Shown here piece after piece: positions 34,677 to 48,834 of a stretch of 64,000 nt of DNA; the first letter of the stretch is position 1, and every line of letters begins with the position of its first letter. Where the stretch lies: positions 1,165,565 to 1,229,564 of the forward strand of contig SCFE01000057.1 of assembly GCA_004352715.1 (NCBI GenBank), written 5' to 3'. The stretch comes from Hofstenia miamia (Eukaryota > Xenacoelomorpha > Acoela). The position numbers were made by a program, and so were the translations under genes. Below the pieces are notes generated by a model. That model searched no databases and was not told where the DNA came from. It was given only the letters and a program-made list of their open reading frames with translations.

Positions 34677-36452
34677 TGCCTAAATTTGCGTACATTGGAA
34701 AACTTTAGACAAACGGTAAGACTAAGCATAAATGGTTTGTTTCATCTTTCATGTGATAAACAAACTGTTCATATGAAGTGAAAAAAGCAGTTATTTTCAT
34801 GGCAACATTGATTTATTGAGTATAGAATTTTAGAATTTTTTTAACATAGTTGATTTTTGGAAGGCCCAAATTGAGTTTTCAATAACTCATTCCATCCAAA
34901 CAGATCCAGAATGATAAAGCATTGGAATTTTGTATTTAATATATACATACTGTTAAATATATATCCTTCCGCCCATTGTGAAAATTATATCGGAGAAAAA
35001 TTGTAAAACTGCGATAAATTTATTATGGAAAATATTTAAATAGATATTAAAGATTATCTTAATTCCTCAATAGCAAAATCTAATCTATGAATTAATTTGT
35101 AAATTTCAATTTTGTTAAGAAACGGTGGGGCATTTAATTTTTAAGATAAAAACCCAATCTAGAGATTCAATAATACTTCCTTACTGCAATTCACACCTAC
35201 GTGCACAATTGAAAGGATATTTATGATGCATGTAATTATAATAACTGATATTATGAATGTATGATTGAATCTTATATTGATTTGACAATATCAGCATAAT
35301 TTTGCTTGATGCTTTTGGACTCCTGGTCTTAAAATTTCATATCTAATTCTTGTTAATCAAGTATATTTAGAAAAAAAATTCCGATGAGTACTTCCATACA
35401 TTTGTATTTCTGGACCTGCCTCGAAGAAATCGAAGATAAAGATAAGACAAAGTTAATGCAATTAATTCGAAATCAAATGTTCAATAATGCTATGTGAGAA
35501 TATATTTTTATGTAACAATATTATTAAATTTGTAGACGCACGAAATTAAATTTAAGATTTAGTTTTCTTTCTTTTGGACGAATTTTATTGTCTATAAATT
35601 CTCGGTAAAATATATAGCGTAAATATAGCGCTAATTGTTTCAAAATTTATCAAAATTATTTTTCAAAGCCCCGAAATTTCTTAAAAAATCACTTAATAAT
35701 GCACATCGATTCCGCAAATTGATTTAAGGTACTCATGCGCCATCGCGCGACATAAATATTTTATTGCAAGAAATATTTCAGGTAATGAGATGAAAAAAAC
35801 ACTGCAAGTTGAACAAAAAATGTTCTTAGTTAAGCGATTTGAATAGAATTCACTGAATGCATATCATTCAAATATAGTCCGTAGTTTTATGTCTTGTATT
35901 CCTTAAAAAATCTCTATGTTCATCTTCGGAATTGAATAGAATATAACTAAATTCATATTTATTGTATGCTAGGAATCGTTGGCTTCCACTTAAACAAATG
36001 ATCACGTCAATAGGTCTACTGGCATGCTTGAGAATTAGTTTGCGATTAGTCTGTTCCAAATCTTATTAGGTAAAATTAGAAAATCCTCGGAATATTACCC
36101 TGTTAATACAGATCAATTTTTCAGATATCTAAATTTTCACTTTCCCAAACAATTGCTAAAGAGCTGATATAGCAATTAACGTTTTTATACAAAATGCTCC
36201 TTCTAAATGAAAGCATAAGTTACACAAAGCAGTATTACAAACTATTTTAAGGTGTCAAATTTCCAATGGAAGCTGATAAAAACAAAAAATATGGAAATTT
36301 AAGAAATTTGTAATGTGGGTTAAATGTCAATTCAATTAAAGAGATATAATTATTATCACAACTATCACAACTATCACAATAAGATATTTGCGGGATAGGC
36401 AATTCGAGTAACCAAAAAGGAAATTACCCCATGTTTCCTGCTTAAATTTTAC

Positions 36453-36496
<44 letters not shown>

Positions 36497-37583
36497 TCAT
36501 TTAATGAAGGGCATTAAGAAAAATTATTTCAAAAATATGTATTTGTCTAATGCTCTGCTCATTTTATATGCATGCATTACTTTTGTTGTACATAATTCGA
36601 ACAAGCTCTTTGTTAACTGAAGTGCCATAAGTTTGTCTGTACTTAATGGCTTCCTGAATACCACCTTCCTCACAAAGTGGGTTTAACATATACTTGTAAT
36701 TTTCAGTCATTGGTTTTGAGAATTCCTCATTTTGAGATGCTTTAAAGTTTCCTTAAATTTTTCTTTCTATGATTTTTCATTTCATCTTTAAGAAAGACAA
36801 AGTGTTATGTAAAATGCTAGCTAGAATTCTTTCATCTAAGTTTCATTGTTATCTGTTATAGGTGCAGTCTTTATTAATCATATTTTCAAGTCACACTGTA
36901 TGCAATATTTTAATCATTAAATAACGATTTAAAATAATCATTTAAATCTGTTTAGCATTTAATTACAAAGCGGTTTATAATAATTTTGATGTGCTATAAT
37001 GTTCAGCATTTTGCTTTGAAGTATTTTGTGTAGGCAGCATGTTTAAATTCTACTCTTGATTAACTATATTTTACAAGTTGATAGTTTAGTTTAAGACATA
37101 GTTTATTCAATTTTTATAAATGGATATTGCTATTATAACCCAATTTTTAATACTAAATTATTGAATAATATATTTTGATTGAATTACACAATAATTGGTT
37201 TTAGAATTGAATTTTGTTCATGTACAGCCCTTATAACCTCTTTGTGAAATGCATATTGTTCATAATGATCAAATATCAGATAACAAGTTACTAATGCTAA
37301 ACAGTTAATCTTTCTTGTGTTCGAAACATGATATAGTCAATTATAGAAGAACTTTTTGAACATATAATTGTCACAGTTTCAGCAGAATGCACTGATATAT
37401 TGTAAATATCAACTAAATGCTGGATATATTTTATCAATTACTAATAAAATGTTGATGGTCGAATAAAATGGTCAATGCTTATATACATACTATACATATA
37501 TATATATATACATATATATGTATGGTATATATATATATATATGTGTGTGTATATATAAATATATATATACATATATATGCATA

Positions 37584-37620
<37 letters not shown>

Positions 37621-39612
37621 CGAATTTCGAAGTTGTCATCACCTTAGTATCAATTTGCCCCTAAAAATAATTTTTTGTACACACGTTGCTATTTATTTGG
37701 GTGAACAACCAATTTGATTGTATATCTAGGAAATCACAATTTTGAAATATAAATTTTTAGCATGTTTTTTATCTTTTACTAATGCATTTGGTTGCAGACA
37801 ACATATTTCTGAGATAGCGAAGCAGTAATGAAAACAAGTTATGCTCTGATTTTTGAAGTGGTCATCATTGGCTAAGATCGCTAATAATGAATAAATATAG
37901 CGTCATTCCTTGATTTAGAGTTACAGTACGAGCCACAGAAATCCCCGTGAAACCTGTGTTGCGAATTTTCATCTTCTCCCCCACGAGTTTGATGCGGATA
38001 GCGAATTCCCATGGGGCACCACGAATCCCCACCTTAATCGAAAATCCTGTAAATTCAGCACTTGGTTAAGCATAAGCTGCTAATATTATTCAATTACACC
38101 ATTTTGCATAGATTCAAAATGCCAAAGGTATTGGACACTCCACATTTTTTCCAAGAAAACATTATTTTTCAAATGTATATTTTGTACAGTGAGATGCTAA
38201 TACCATTCAATTTGATACGTCCTGTGGGCGCTGATTTTTAAAATCAGAGACAATATTTGACTACAAATGTTTTCCAAATAGCACTTTCTATAGTGTTCTA
38301 AGTTTGTATTTTTCTTCTTGTTCCCGATTCTATTTTGGATTGATTGGTTTTGTCAAATTGTCTAATTCAACAAAACAATGCTCATTGTCACAAATAAAAA
38401 ATGACAATCCATTACATTGAAAAAAATTTCTGAAAGCACTTTTTCCCGATTGGCAAATAAGATCTTCTCATTTAACTATCATTAAAAGCCATTTGAAATA
38501 ATGAAATTTCATATCAATATCGAAATTGTGAATGATTTCTGTTCTGTTTGCCAGTAAAAAGTACTGGAGTTCTGATCAAATGAAGCTATGAAATTCCATG
38601 AAATTCCAATTGCATTGGTAACTAAACATATCCTACAGCGTATCAATAAGTTTTTAAAATTTTATAAATTTGCTTCATGATTTGCTTAGATATGTGCAGT
38701 ATTTTCTTCTTTTTCTAATTTATATAAGTGTCTGAAGGTTTATGATATAAACTGTATATTCAACATATACGACTATATGAAAATCCTTTAGCATTTAAAT
38801 GAAAACTACAAAAAATGAGATGCATTCAATTTAATTAAATATAATGGTGCAATGATAAATTTAGAAGTAGTTGTTATAAAATATATTTGTATGTAATTGA
38901 AATATGAATTCTACTAAATTTGCATCATTTTATTATGTAATATTGTACTAACCAAAATGTCCTTGTATATATTCTTTCACAATGTGGTAATCATTTTGGC
39001 AATAAAAAATTTAACTTAAGTTTTTCAATTTTGATTAGATTGTAAAATAATTTTTTCAAGGCATTTCAATATAGCAGGAAGTGAAATGAAGCTTTAGTAG
39101 GTTTCAAACAATTTTAAGCTAGTGCTGCACTTTTGTACAAATTATTTTTATGTTAATTTTAATATTCACGATTACAACTAATGATAAATAGAAAAATGTT
39201 TATTTTAATCCATAATATGGATTGTGAAGTCAAATGTGATTTAATACTTGTGGCATCATATCTAAAATTGTACAGTTTACCATAGTCATTCATCATTAAT
39301 AATATTATAGATGGCGTACTTTAGCTAGCTTCTTCTAGCAAATCGCCAGTGTTTTAAACTATATTTATAGAAAAGAATCTGTGATAATGTACAGTTAAAT
39401 ATGAACTAGTATTTATGCTTACTACGTAAGCCTTATGGAAAAATAAATTTTATAAAAATCAGAAAAAATTTTAAATGCTTTTTATCTTATCTAGCTTCAC
39501 ATAGAATTTGTAAGAAAGGATTTTGCTTTTTAGTTAAAAATCCAACTCTCTATGTTATATTTTAAATCAAATTGGAAATTAACTTTGATAAGTTATTTGA
39601 ATTTAGCAGTAG
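33231..39612. other. Long AT-rich stretch with microsatellites, no clear gene
   Basis: Contains an (ATA)n microsatellite at 34619-34675, (TA)n at 36459-36494 and a complex TA/TG tract at 37491-37618. The tyrosine-rich minus-strand frame over 34309-34695 is created by the ATA repeat. Short frames at 33479, 33929 and 35868 show no conserved motif. I see no splice-bounded exon I would defend. Confidence 0.55.
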
Positions 39613-39780
39613 CTGTTGACTCTTGCAAGAACTTCCACAACCAAAAGAATAAACGATGGTTTCAAAAAGATTGCAAGGGTTCTTTCTGATGAAGGAAACC
39701 ATATCTTGTGCAATAAGGGCTCGCAAACTGAAGTCGTCATGGTAGAACTGTCTGAAGATGTTCCCCTTTCAAGATTCTAA
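39613..39780 (+). other. Weak candidate coding stretch
   Basis: A 55-codon plus-strand open frame reads TSTTKRINDGFKKIARVLSD, then GNHILCNKGSQTEVVMVELS, EDVPLSRF and a stop. The composition is protein-like and unlike the flanking sequence, and a good donor-like GTAAGT lies at 39797, beyond the stop. No family recognised. It may be an exon read in part or a pseudogene. Confidence 0.25.
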
Positions 39781-41003
39781 CTATACCTACTTAATGTAAG
39801 TAGGTGCGATACCTATAATTGTTTAAAACATTGAATACAAGATTGTTGGTTTCAAAAATTTTGTTTACAAGATGGCTTTGTCTTGTGTTTCCTAGCTCCA
39901 GCAATAATTACTATATTCATTATGTTAATGAGTAGAATATATATAAATAATTACTATACTTCTATGAATGAACAAATTTAAATGACAAATCCCATTACAA
40001 AAGTTCACAGATTCCATTAAATTGCAACATTATTAATTTGTTTTATCACTTTTAGAAAAGAATTTAGAAAACATAAGTAAATGAAAATAGCTAGATATAT
40101 AGATTTGTTATATAAATAAAATGGTAAATTTTGTACCGGATTTTTGTATATCAAAGGTTTGCTTAACCATGTCAATTGCAGAAATTTAATTCATGTATTG
40201 TACTACTTAATAATTATAAACACAGCAATCGTGTGAATAGGTTTTTAATTGTTTTGAATTCCTAGTCTACAAGTACATTTAAAAAATTGGTTTTGAATTG
40301 CACAATATACTATCTTATCCAAGGGATTTATGTAATGGCTGCAATCAATGCATAACTGAGCTAGGATCTTTGCATAGCATGAGAATTACTTTTTGTTTAT
40401 AAGTACTCCTTCAGCGATTGAATTTAAGTTTGGCCGTACTTGAATCAGTTGGAAGCATTTGTTTATATGCCGATACAATCTCTGTTGTAATGATATTAAA
40501 TGAATTCTCCGTGAGTTAATATAGTTCAGTTTAACTGACCTTAGTGAAACGGAAATGGTAGATTATTCAAACGCCGGTTTACTATCCTATCCTTGCTGCT
40601 AATCTCTTACGCTGGACCTTAATTCCACTACAGCTATTGCCTGCTTATTGTTGCCTTATTATCTCTCTTCGCTTACAAAGGAAAGCCGCTAATAATTTCG
40701 CTAGTGTTGGTACCAATGGCCATTCGACCAGTTTTGCTGACACAGTGTAACCAATGTTGTTGAACTTATGCTTCGAAACGTGCTTAAGCGCAGATAAAAC
40801 ACTTATGTAAACTGCGTTCGGTGTGCACATTCAGACTTATCAATTAAGAGTTCTAGTGTCAACTTTCCACTGATCATCTCGCCTACTAAACCACAACCAT
40901 CCAACTAATTTCTAATTCATTCAACCCCAAATTTCTTTCAACATTGCTTCCAACGTACAATCAAATCAACCTTCAATAACCATCCCCAGTTTAACATTAA
41001 CAG

Positions 41004-41077
41004 GGAAAGAACTTCCCATCTACAGTGAATGGCACAGATATCTATGGATTGCCACAAACCGCTTTTTGAAAAAATTC
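41004..41077 (+). other. Weak candidate exon with perfect GTAAGT donor
   Basis: A 74-base stretch lies between TTAACATTAACAG (acceptor-like) and GTAAGTAC (consensus donor). One frame is open: KELPIYSEWHRYLWIATNRF then LKKF. The preceding 450 bases (40540-41000) are less AT-rich than the surroundings and could be a 5' UTR or regulatory region. No family recognised. Confidence 0.25.
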
Positions 41078-42198
41078 GTAAGTACAAATTCCACTAACCT
41101 TCAATTAACCTCTAATTTTTTTAATATATTGAAGAAAAGTTTTTAATCTTCTACATTCCCAGTAAGACTAGTATATTATTTTAATAAATTTTTTACACTC
41201 TTTGCCTTTTCAAATAAATGAAGAAAAATCTACTCAGTTTATTGCTTGAGATTTACGGCAACTATCTTTTACTATGAGACTGACAATAATGTGCATTCGG
41301 AGGATATTTCTATAAATCATTTTGGAAAATCTTATTAAATAATTAGAGCTTAACAACAATTAAAAAACATAAAACTACGCTTTCCATCTTAAAGCAGAAA
41401 TATATTAAACTTAGAAAAAACTTCTCTTAACAAAGATAATTCAATTTGAATTGAAAATGATTATCTAATTATAAAAAATTTACTTCTCTATAAAACTTAA
41501 TTTACTGTAAGTGTGAGTAACGATAAATCAGATTCCAATGAGGTCACTCCAATCCACCCCTGGCATAATATTATCTATTTATATAAAGCCGTAAATAATC
41601 TGTGATTTTATCATTGCCGATTTACGTTAGTGATCCAGCTTTGAAGGTGACAGTGTGAGTTTAATCACATTGTTGTATACTACAAATTTAGGAATTTCAT
41701 TGGCATATCATCGCAACAGCTTGACAGGATAATGCGAGCCTATATATTCTCTCAGAATATCGAATGGAGTTTTTTTTAGCACAAATTGAATTGCTTCTAA
41801 ATAGATATTTTAGTGGAGATTTGTTTGCAATATTACCAATGTAGATATTGGTGTAGTTATTGAAATCACCTTCACAGTTATAGAAACATTTGAAAATTTG
41901 AGGCATAGCTTTAAAAAATGATGGAATACTTTTGATGTATTGTTTTGACAACCACAGTCGTAACAATTGCGGGTTTGAGAGGTGTTGGACCCTCAATAAT
42001 AGCACATGTCTATCCTAAGACATCTAACTTTTCTAAAGTTTTTAAAAAACTTATATTTGGTTGTCCATAGACTTTTTTAGTTATAACAATAGCAACACTA
42101 TAATCTTCAATAGAGATTCTTTATGTATGAATAGTATAATGTCTGGCTAGGGTTAGGGTAAGTGTTATATTTATACTGTCTAAATTTGATAAATATAG

Positions 42199-42561
42199 TA
42201 GAGCCCTGCGATTATTCGAAATTCAAGTCGAGATCCGAAAACTCAACTCAACATTTGGAGTACTCGAAACCAACTCGATATTAGCTTGAATGACATGTTT
42301 TTTTTCAGCTTTTGTTATAATGTCGACGAATCCATCGATCTTTCACTATTTATCTCAAATTGTAAGTCGTCAGGCTTAGTTTCTCTCATTTAGTTTAGCA
42401 TGTTGTATCTCTCTTGTACATTTATATAGAGTGGGTAGCACAGTTATACATAGCATTGCCTAACTAGAAAAATAAGTATAAATAAAATTGTAGCTCGACT
42501 CGAACTCGCCAGTTAGGATGCCAACTCGACTCGAGCCTAAAACGGCAACTCGCATGGGCCT
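42199..42561. mobile_element. Candidate hAT-like MITE, about 360 bp
   Basis: The left end TAGAGCCCTGCGA pairs imperfectly with the reverse complement of the right end (TAGGCCCATGCGA). Both sides are flanked by AAATATA, consistent with a 7-8 bp target duplication as in hAT elements. Inside both ends are repeated CAACTCGA/TCGACTCGA words (about 42225-42290 and 42490-42552), a subterminal-repeat pattern. No coding capacity. Confidence 0.5.
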
Positions 42562-45500
42562 AAAATATACATGCATAGATTCCGTTACAATTCTAATTTA
42601 GAAATATGAGTAAAAGTATTTCATTGATGTTAAATATTTCAAAAAAAATGCATTGAAGTAAGGCAAAGATATAATCATACATTGTATTTAAATATATTCT
42701 ATATAAATATATTTAAATGTATTATATTTGCCTGAAAAGTATAAGTCTATTTTTGCTTTGAATTGAAAAATGCAATATGAAGCTGCCTATTGACAGCTAG
42801 TGTACCACAAATTTCTGAGCATTGCGGAAAAAATTTCTAGTAAAATTTGAAATTTTTTTTGCAATTTTAAAAAGAATCTTTGTGATGTGATGTTGATAGG
42901 ATTGCAAAATAAGTATTTTTCACGCAGTTTTAGATCAATGTTTAAAATTCTTTACAATTTAAGAATCTACACATTTAGTTAAATTTTGTATTAAATCTGT
43001 TACTGAGATATTTTAAATATTTTTTATAAATTACATGTAGCCAATTTTATTAGTTACGAAATTTATAAAAAATCAAGATTGAAAATAGAACTACAATGTA
43101 TGGCAATATATATTATTTATTTTTATAATCTGTTAATCCTAGAATGCATAACGTATTCCATTGATCATTCCATTGATCATGTAAAGGGCCTTTGCTAGAT
43201 AAATATTTGTAATGAATCTTGCGCATATTTCAATGAAATACTACTATATATTATCAGATTTTCAGTACTATCAACATTTTAATATGAATTTTATACATTC
43301 TAGGGTTACACAATAAATATTTCGAGGTAGGACTTAATTAAACTTTGGAACAATTTATTCGCTCAGTTAAGCTCTAATTGTACCCGACATATTTTAAGTG
43401 GTACTATATTTCTTAGTTAGTGGATCATTTGAAGTAGACCATAGCTTATTTAGTGTATTGGATTAACAAACAGGGCTTATCTCTCGTCAACGGTACACAG
43501 AGTCTAGATAAATATTGATCAATTGATGCTTCGTTTGTTGACAGAATCTATTTTTTGCATTAAATGACACTAAAAACTATTTAAACTTCTTCTATCTACT
43601 TACCTATAGATAAAGAAAGCAAGCATTTTATGCACCAGTTTTAGAAAAAGAACATTCTGGAATACCTGGTTAGACAAAGATTTATTGAACTTACTTAAAG
43701 TTCAGTTGATATTAATCTAATATTAACTGAAAACTCCTCATTCATAAGAAAATCCAACAGCGTCGCAGCATTGTGAAATATTGCGCAATACTCTTCTATT
43801 AAAATACTATAAATTAATGCAGAAAGCGATATGAATATTTAGATTTTAAAGAAATTTCAATATCTCATTTCGATCACTTGCTAGCACAATCAGACAAATA
43901 GAGGTTAAAATATCACCTTAGTACACTTAACATAAATCAACACACACTTTTTCAATCAAAGTAAATTTTTGCTTATATCATTCAAACTGCAACTGCTTCA
44001 ATATGAAAATAAGATATAATATACAGTGTCGGACATCGATATTGACAAATTTCATTCGCAAAGCTTAACCCTATAACTTTGATTTTAGAATTGAACTCAA
44101 TTTTGGGAACGGAATTCAAATTTTCTCTGAATTTTAAATCGGAAATTTAGTTATAATACTGTGCCCGTGTGAACCTCTATACATACACATGGCATTTTAT
44201 TCTAGCAAAAAAATCAAATTCAGTTTGAAAATTATAAAATTATATTTCGTTTCAAGTCAAGGGATTTTAACAAAATTTTAACAGCCATATTTTGAAACAC
44301 TTGAATGCATTTATTTGAATACAGTAAACTTTTACCACTGAATTTGAATTTTTTTCTATATACTAACTACAAAATATGTCTATGCAAAAGGTTTTTATGG
44401 TGCCCCTTACATTGCATTGAATGAAAATAAATTTCTTATAAATCACAAAGCAAAATTAATTTTGGCGCTAAGAATCAAAATTATTTTATAAGTTTGGCGA
44501 TAACTATTTAAACATTCATGGATAAAATATAAAGTCACTGCTAAATTGATTTTAGAACAGCATTAAGTAATTGTAATCAAATAATAAATTTGAAGTTGCA
44601 AACTTATTTATAATGCTTTGCAACGGAAACGACTATCTTCGATACCAAACGTTGTACGGAAATATTTGTCTAGTTAACAGCTGCATTTATTAAAGAAAAC
44701 ACTAATCTATAAGTGATTAACAGACTCACAAAAGCTTCTTAAACAAGAATTCGAATATATTCATACTTATAAAACCATAGTTTAACAACGTATGCGTCTG
44801 TTTTCAGTTAAAAGCATGAAGTATTATAAACTTTTGAGAACACGCATCCTAGTAAATGTTGGAGTAAATTTTGATTGATGCCATTGGATCATATCATAAT
44901 TGAAGTCCTGGAAATGAAGTGTTTTTTCAGCCTCAGCAATTAATGTGCCCCGTGACAGTAATATTTTTGAACTGCAAAAACTATTGAACATATTGACTTA
45001 GGCTTTAGATGACAGAATTCAACTTTATTGTTAAACAATTGTTTTGAGTAAAAACATGGATGTTTTAATAAATGATATACATGTATAATCGTATTATTAA
45101 TAAATAATTGCGTTCGATAATAATGCATTTATATCTTTTACTCTAAAATTGAGCCTTTTAATACTCATTTTTTAAAGAGGGATCATACTTATAAAAGTGT
45201 TGCAATTTGTTGTGCCTATCACAGTACTAATAAACGAAAATCAGTACTTTGTAGTCAGCACCGACTGGCAAAGAAAATAAGGAGGAAAGGAATACAATCA
45301 TATTTGCGAAGCTTGCTCCATAGAAATTGGAAATGGTCCTTTGTACTTATTTTGAAATTCCAAATATGATTCCTTTCTTGTCAAAATGTAGAGTAGCTGT
45401 TGTTTTAACTGTGCGTCGTATTATCAATTATTTGTTTTATGTAATAGCCTTATCAAATTTTATGTGTAAATTTGTTTCTTTCCTTTCTTTGTGAAATTTT

Positions 45501-45743
45501 TCAAAAAGCATTTTTTCAATTATCTCAAAAATATTAAATGCATTCTCAGTTCTATTCATATATCATTATTTGTTGAATTGATTCTTTATTATCTTTGATT
45601 GCAGAGGCAAAAATATATTTTTTGAATGCAGGAGCTTTACCCTTATTCCCATCTCAAAAAACTTCAATGATGGTAATGGCAGTAAACTGTTGTATTAAGA
45701 TGATGTCATTTATTTTATAATAACTAAAATTGTCGTTTTACAT

Positions 45744-45774
<31 letters not shown>

Positions 45775-46227
45775 TTTTTCAAATTAGTGCAGATAGAGTA
45801 TCTAAATTGAGAAAATTCCCAAAGCTGGTAGATCAGGTGTTAAACTTAAATTCAGTGATTAACATCATCACTTAATCAATAGCCAAATCCTTAAATTTTT
45901 GGCAGTTTTTATAAATTAGTTTACAGAAATAATTCTATGTGGCTGAAGTTATTCATTAAAACGAGTTTTTTTTCAGAATCTTTGAATTGGCATTATTTCT
46001 AACTAATTTTTAACATCCTGAATTTACAAATCGCTACATATTTAACGTTTATTTGCACAACCAATTTACGTAAATACTGAACATGATTTATTTCTCCGCC
46101 CAATTTTAATTAAACTGTTTTTATAATTTATGCAAAATAATTTCTGATTGGTTAAATATGTTTGCCTTTGACTAATAATTTTACTGTTGACCAATTAGAT
46201 AACAGAAGAAAACTCTATATATTTTAG
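42562..46227. other. AT-rich stretch, no clear gene
   Basis: At 44027, CAGTGTCGGACATCGATATT resembles the outer end of Tc1-type transposons, but I found no matching right end. A (TA)n tract lies at 45745-45772. No other structure seen. Confidence 0.5.
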
Positions 46228-46443
46228 CTGGTTGTCCGGCCTCATCAGTAGGTAAGCCTGGACTACATTGTGACAGTTGCAAAAAAGAGTTCATGTCTGT
46301 AACAGACTTAAATCATCACACATGTTTAATGGTTCCTTCACTACAATTTCCCGTTCCAAACGAAAATGCTTTAAGATTTTCTTCACCCTTAATGGAATTC
46401 AATAATTCGCAGTCTTCACCATTCTCTCTAATGCAACTATACG
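46228..46443 (+). CDS. Host-gene exon with zinc-finger-like motif (partial gene)
   Basis: A 216-base exon between acceptor TATATATTTTAG and donor GTAAGATT. The open frame (starting on the second base of a split codon) reads GCPASSVGKPGLHCDSCKKE, FMSVTDLNHHTCLMVPSLQF, then a Ser/Asn/Pro-rich tail ending MQLYG. HCDSCKKEF...LNHHTC fits a C-x2-C-x11/12-H-x1-2-C zinc-binding motif, an atypical C2HC finger, so a nuclear DNA- or protein-binding role is plausible. The exon ends in phase 1 and the next exon at 47063 joins in frame. Both splice sites and phase agreement are seen in the sequence; the family is not recognised. This is the strongest host-gene candidate in the window. Confidence 0.6.
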
Positions 46444-47062
46444 GTAAGATTTCGAAAGTTTTGATTATGTATGGATCATGACTATAAGGCTCATTTTTGT
46501 AAGATTGAGAAGAATATATCAAGATTTAAGATTTGTTGTGAGATTACCGACAGGAAAATGCTACCTTATTGAAAAACGACGTCTGTATATTAAATGTTGA
46601 ATTATAATATTTAAGAAGGTACGCAATTTAATGATGGAAATATGGAGTTAATGAAAAATTTTAAACTGTTATCGAAGTTATATATATCAAATTTCAATAC
46701 TTTGAACAGATTATGCAATATTTTGCAAAGAAATTGAAAATGCATAATATAACATATATTGAAAGACTACATTAAAAAATGCAATTTTCTGCATATAACA
46801 ATGATCATTATTTAATAATGTGCTAAATATTATAATTATATAAATTGGTACTCTAAGAATTATCAATCATGCTAAACATAAATTTTTTCTGTTAAATTGC
46901 ACTTAATTTAACATTATATCTAGCGAAAATTAAATAAAAATGCCAAAGTTTTCAATAAGGAAACAGTTACTTAACATTTTAACTACCCCTAGCTAATTAA
47001 TAAACTTTGTAAGACCTTAACATTTCTTATTAAATATAATATAATAAATTAATTTCATTTAG

Positions 47063-47214
47063 AAATACAACAAAGGTATGCCGCCAGATTATTTTTGCAG
47101 CAGCAGTCCTTTCCAACACATCCTCATCATTTACAATTTCTGAATGACATAATGTACAGAAATCGTGAATCGTTATTACCATCTCGATCAATTTTTGAGC
47201 CGAAATACGAAATG
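47063..47214 (+). CDS. Host-gene exon, downstream partner of the 46228 exon
   Basis: A 152-base exon after acceptor TTTCATTTAG. Joined in phase with the previous exon (intron 46444-47062, 619 bases) it reads IQQRYAARLFLQQQSFPTHP, HHLQFLNDIMYRNRESLLPS, RSIFEPKYEM: Gln/His-rich and then basic, typical of a transcription-factor linker. At 47215 there is GTACAT, a usable but weak donor. If it is not used, the frame continues ten codons to TAA at 47245, so this could be the last coding exon. No domain recognised. Amino-acid composition and codon choice differ from the surrounding AT-rich sequence. Confidence 0.55.
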
Positions 47215-47245
47215 GTACATTTTCAATTTCATTGCTTTCAATAAT

Positions 47246-48797
47246 TAATCATTAATTCGCTAAGATAAATATTAAATTCTTGGTATTTAGCAGTTGATTT
47301 ATTATTACGGTTCTAAGAATCGAAATTTGCATTTTACATGCAATCCATATGTGCAATTGCCTGTGCCACATATTAAATTTTAGTTCACCATCAAACGGAC
47401 GTAATATTTCCCTAGTGCAGCAAAGCACAATAAAGATTTACAAACAACGCTGCATATATTTTAAATTTGAATACATTGTAAGCATCGAAAATAAGCTTTT
47501 TTGGAACCTTTTAGGGCTAATACATCAAATGTATTGGGCATGAAAAACCGTTAAACAAATTTTTGCAATATCCACCCATCATGTTACCTCATTTTCTCTG
47601 TTCAAGCGTCGAAAAGGATCTCTCAAGTATCATTTTATAGCAAAAATCAAACAACTTTTCGTTAAGATCATCTTAATGTATTTTTGAAGAGCTTCACATA
47701 TTCGACAGTCAAACAGCTAAGATTTTTTCTCTAGGGGCCAATAAATAAAGGGAGAAACATTTTCTCAAGATTCGTTTTAGATGCTATATTGTTAGTTTGC
47801 TGTAAACGTTTGCATTTCTCGAGCATCCGTCTGAACATATTTGAGGTGGCTGATTTCCTAATTTATAGATTTTTTAACCTAAATGATTTCGTAGACAGAG
47901 ATAATCCAAAAAATATTGCACGTAGACACTAAATGTGTCCAACATTAGAAAACTACTAGGAAAGTAGAACACTTTTTTACCTACTAAGATTGGACGATGT
48001 CTTTTAATCATTCTTGACATAAATTAAGAAAAAATTGAAAAAGCATGTAGAATTTTTTGATGATCTAAGAGAAACTCAATTTTTAAATGGATTTTGTAAA
48101 ATCATAATACTGTCTTCTAGCTAAACTAAGGGTAGCCTTGAGGAAGTATTCTTGTTTAATCTTGATATTATGGATGGCCACAACTAGAAGCAATGCAAAA
48201 AAGTCTAGGACTTGTATTAATAAACTCATTACACATCATTTTTCATGCTGGAGGCAAGCAAAAAAAACGAAGAAAAAATGAGAAACTATTCTACTTTGAG
48301 GTTCGGATCAATTTTCGACTCACACTTTTATGGCGCATAGATTTAAAAGGAAGCTACAAGATGCAAATATATTAAATAATTTTCCAATAAGGATAGGATG
48401 CAATGTGGCAATTCCCCATTATTATGTGGCCCTATATTTTTATAATGTTCGATTGTGAATAAATGTTAAATAAGGTTAAATATGGTCTTAGACATATATT
48501 GTCGAATATTGATGCAAACCAAATTAACATTTGCAAATTTTCCATGCCCTTGATAATTTTTTTAAACAATATCATATTTCACAGAAGTAAAAATCCCATA
48601 TGAATGAGAAATTGCAACAAGTTCATGAAAATATAGAAATTTATTTCCTTATTCCGGTAGGAATTTTTGTTCAAAAGAGGTTTTGTTCATTGTCTTCATA
48701 ATAGTCGTTAGACCAATACTGTATTTTTTTGGCTGCGTGATATTACTAGCAAGAAAACTACTCAAGAATAACTATGTGTTGTGAGTACGTTGATGTA

Positions 48798-48801
<4 letters not shown>
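47246..48801. other. AT-rich sequence, no clear gene
   Basis: Short frames at 47349 and 48193 show no motif. It could be intron or 3' flank of the gene above. Confidence 0.5.

Positions 48802-48834
<33 letters not shown>

Noticed and set aside
34309-34695. 128-codon minus-strand frame with a long tyrosine run
   Set aside because: The tyrosines are a translation of the (ATA)n microsatellite at 34619-34675 and the rest has no motif.
35868-36059. 63-codon minus-strand frame
   Set aside because: Protein-like in places but without splice sites, motif or neighbours to support it.
44027-44070. Tc1-type end CAGTGTCGGACATCGATATT
   Set aside because: No matching inverted end and no transposase remnant found nearby, so the element cannot be delimited.
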